This document shows positions 5,802 through 6,706 of a stretch of DNA of 6,706 nucleotides, piece after piece. Every line of letters starts with the position of its first letter. Position 1 is the stretch's first letter. The notes under the pieces were generated by a model, which saw nothing but the letters and a program-made list of their open reading frames with translations, did no database searches and was not told where the DNA came from. Origin of the DNA: Clostridiales bacterium (lineage in GTDB: Bacteria; Bacillota; Clostridia; Saccharofermentanales; UBA5734); contig SLHU01000207.1 in NCBI GenBank assembly GCA_007135995.1, positions 1-6,706 of the forward strand, given 5' to 3'. A program made the position numbers and the translations under genes.

Positions 5802-6169
5802 TGAACCTATATGGTTTGCTTATATAATGTACTTAAATTCTTCGCGAGATCTGGTGCGGAACATGAATAAGGGGGACAAGCATCTATCTCGACGGCAGAT
5901 CCATCTGCCTGCGTTTGATACCGATGCCTGGGAGATCCCTCCGGGTTTATTGGGTTTATTTGGATCCAATGACGTGTCATGCAGTTGCTTATCCGATCCG
6001 GCTGCCAGCTGTGCGAAGGTGTAAAAACAGCATACAGATGATGTCTTCCTGCCGGGGATGCGTTCATCTGACAAATGCGGACATTACCGGATAAATCACG
6101 CGTATAAGCGCAAAATCAATGGAAGTGCTGAAAGCTGATCAAGAAAATTAATATATTTGCATAAGATGT
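5802..6169. other. Gene-poor region with several short palindromes
   Basis: I see no certain gene here. The region holds a 7-bp inverted repeat ggcagat-cc-atctgcc (5894-5909), a 9-bp tandem duplication gggtttatt (5943-5960), a palindrome ttggatccaa (5960-5969) and an adjoining inverted repeat atgac-gt-gtcat (5969-5980). Two overlapping minus-strand frames (to 6067 and 6074) have no usable ribosome binding site and unconvincing composition. A plus-strand frame from ATG 5864 to 6024 (53 codons, Ser/Cys-rich end) is the most protein-like but weakly supported. No tRNA, tmRNA, RNase P RNA or riboswitch class that I recognise. Confidence 0.5.
5894..5909. repeat. 16-bp palindrome
   Basis: ggcagat-cc-atctgcc: perfect 7-bp arms with a 2-bp centre. 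On neither strand is it followed by a T run, so it is not an intrinsic terminator. It could be a dimeric regulator site, or chance. Confidence 0.6.
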
Positions 6170-6198
6170 TTGCATTTAGCAGTAAATCAGATTAAGAT
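6170..6198 (+). promoter_or_regulatory. Possible promoter of the flavodoxin-like gene
   Basis: TTGCAT (6170-6175), a 17-bp spacer, then TAAGAT (6193-6198). Spacing is ideal but both boxes are imperfect (3 and 4 matches of 6). A second tttgcat lies 13 bp upstream (6156-6162), giving a direct repeat that could be an activator site. The predicted leader is about 65 nt. Confidence 0.35.
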
Positions 6199-6230
6199 CT
6201 AAGTAGAGCAACGCAGGATCAAAGCGATCG

Positions 6231-6248
6231 CACAGCCAACTGGCTGTG
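6231..6248 (+). promoter_or_regulatory. Perfect 18-bp inverted repeat in the flavodoxin leader
   Basis: cacagcca-ac-tggctgtg: perfect 8-bp arms around 2 bp. It lies 10 nt before the ribosome binding site and downstream of the likely promoter, which suits an operator or an RNA hairpin affecting initiation. It is not followed by T residues, so it is not a terminator. Confidence 0.65.
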
Positions 6249-6258
6249 ACCAGAAACC

Positions 6259-6265
6259 GAGGTGA
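6259..6265 (+). promoter_or_regulatory. Ribosome binding site that decides a TTG start
   Basis: GAGGTGA lies 5 nt before TTG at 6271. The alternative GTG start at 6262 falls inside this same motif, so it cannot use it; TTG is therefore preferred. Confidence 0.75.
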
Positions 6266-6270
6266 GTGAG

Positions 6271-6705
6271 TTGAACAAGGCTGTGATCTATTGTTCGAAG
6301 ACAGGGCATTCCAAAAAGATTGCCCAGGCAGTCGCCGATGAGCTTCATGTACATGCAGAAAATGTAAAAGAAAACCCTGACATAGGCGAAGTTGACTGGT
6401 TGTTTATCGTTGGCGGTGTTTATGGCGGCGCCAGTGATTCCCAGCTGATTGAATATGTCAGCCAGCTGGATGGAGACAAGGTGCATAATGCTGTCCTGAT
6501 GACATCGTGTCTAAGCCAGAAAATGAAGCAGGACAAGATCCGTGAGATCCTTGTAGAAAAAGGCGTCAACGTCCATGATGACGAGTTTCTCTGCAAAGGT
6601 AACTTTCTGTTTTTCGGACTGGGACATCCCAATCAGGGCGAAATTCGTGCCGCAGCCCGTTTCGTCAAAGATCTCATGCATGAGCTTGAAGTTCAAAAAG
6701 TCTAA
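6271..6705 (+). CDS. Flavodoxin-like protein (FMN-binding fold)
   Basis: A complete 144-residue protein, about the length of a short-chain flavodoxin. These are cytoplasmic FMN proteins acting as electron carriers or as domains of small reductases. MNKAVIYCSKTGHSKKIAQAV starts the family pattern: a first beta strand, then the phosphate-binding loop SKTGHSK (9-15, like S/T-x-T-G-x-T). The second strand ends in DWLFIVGGVYGG (42-53), which contacts the flavin in relatives. A third strand AVLMTSC (74-80) and the C-terminal FLCKG (106-110) and GHPN (118-121) segments recall Bacillota flavodoxin-family proteins. The start is TTG with GAGGTGA 5 nt upstream; a GTG 9 bp earlier is less likely. It appears to have its own promoter and a leader with an 18-bp palindrome. 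Its redox partner is not in the window, so the specific pathway is unknown. Confidence 0.85.
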   Translation: MNKAVIYCSKTGHSKKIAQAVADELHVHAENVKENPDIGEVDWLFIVGGVYGGASDSQLIEYVSQLDGDKVHNAVLMTSCLSQKMKQDKIREILVEKGVNVHDDEFLCKGNFLFFGLGHPNQGEIRAAARFVKDLMHELEVQKV

Positions 6706-6706
6706 G

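Noticed and set aside
5807..6074. Two overlapping minus-strand frames of 84 and 86 codons.
   Set aside because: They overlap each other in different frames, lack a ribosome binding site and have unconvincing composition.
6068..6097. CTGACA with TAAATC as a promoter for the flavodoxin-like gene.
   Set aside because: The -10 matches only three consensus bases; the pair at 6170-6198 has better spacing and position.
6262..6264. GTG start for the flavodoxin-like gene.
   Set aside because: The codon lies inside the GAGGTGA ribosome binding site that serves the TTG at 6271.
1..6706. A complete new defence, RiPP or secretion system.
   Set aside because: No nuclease, toxin, helicase, maturase or transport gene is present; the genes are housekeeping, two membrane proteins and a flavodoxin.

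Overview
The window looks like a piece of chromosome from a Gram-positive, Clostridia-like Bacillota of moderate GC content (a little above 50% by eye). The evidence is strong GGAGG-type ribosome binding sites, a ZapA gene immediately followed by a U32-family gene (a neighbourhood I recall from Clostridia), a DUF5305-like membrane protein and a small Bacillota-type flavodoxin. I cannot place it to genus. I see no mobile element, tRNA, rRNA or CRISPR array.

Layout: three housekeeping genes lie on the minus strand in the order rsmA/ksgA (16S rRNA dimethyltransferase, 3330-2377), zapA (cell division, 2115-1285) and a U32-family protein (1283 to beyond the left edge). The last is the longest minus-strand reading frame; it has no stop in the window and only its N-terminal 427 codons are visible. 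rsmA is read from a perfect-consensus sigma-A promoter (TTGACA, 17 bp, TATAAT) so close to its ATG that the mRNA should be leaderless. zapA and the U32 gene are translationally coupled. Diverging from rsmA is a 426-residue DUF5305-like membrane protein (3609-4889). It converges, with 3 bp between stop codons, on an unrecognised 298-residue membrane-anchored protein (5789-4893). A roughly 480-bp gene-poor stretch follows, with several short palindromes, and then a complete 144-residue flavodoxin-like gene (6271-6705, TTG start) ends the window.

How the genes relate: rsmA and the U32 protein (if it is an RlhA-like hydroxylase) would both act on rRNA, and ZapA promotes FtsZ ring assembly, so the left half is a growth and division block. 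The right half is cell-surface (two membrane-anchored proteins) and redox (flavodoxin); I cannot assign a shared pathway.

The most unusual signal is that all three adjacent minus-strand housekeeping genes carry in-frame repetitive insertions or tails: three 39-bp repeats in rsmA, 51-bp-spaced repeats in a long ZapA tail, and a hexanucleotide tract inside an insertion in the U32 gene. The second is the consensus, apparently leaderless promoter of rsmA. No complete novel system such as a defence island or RiPP cluster can be supported from this window.
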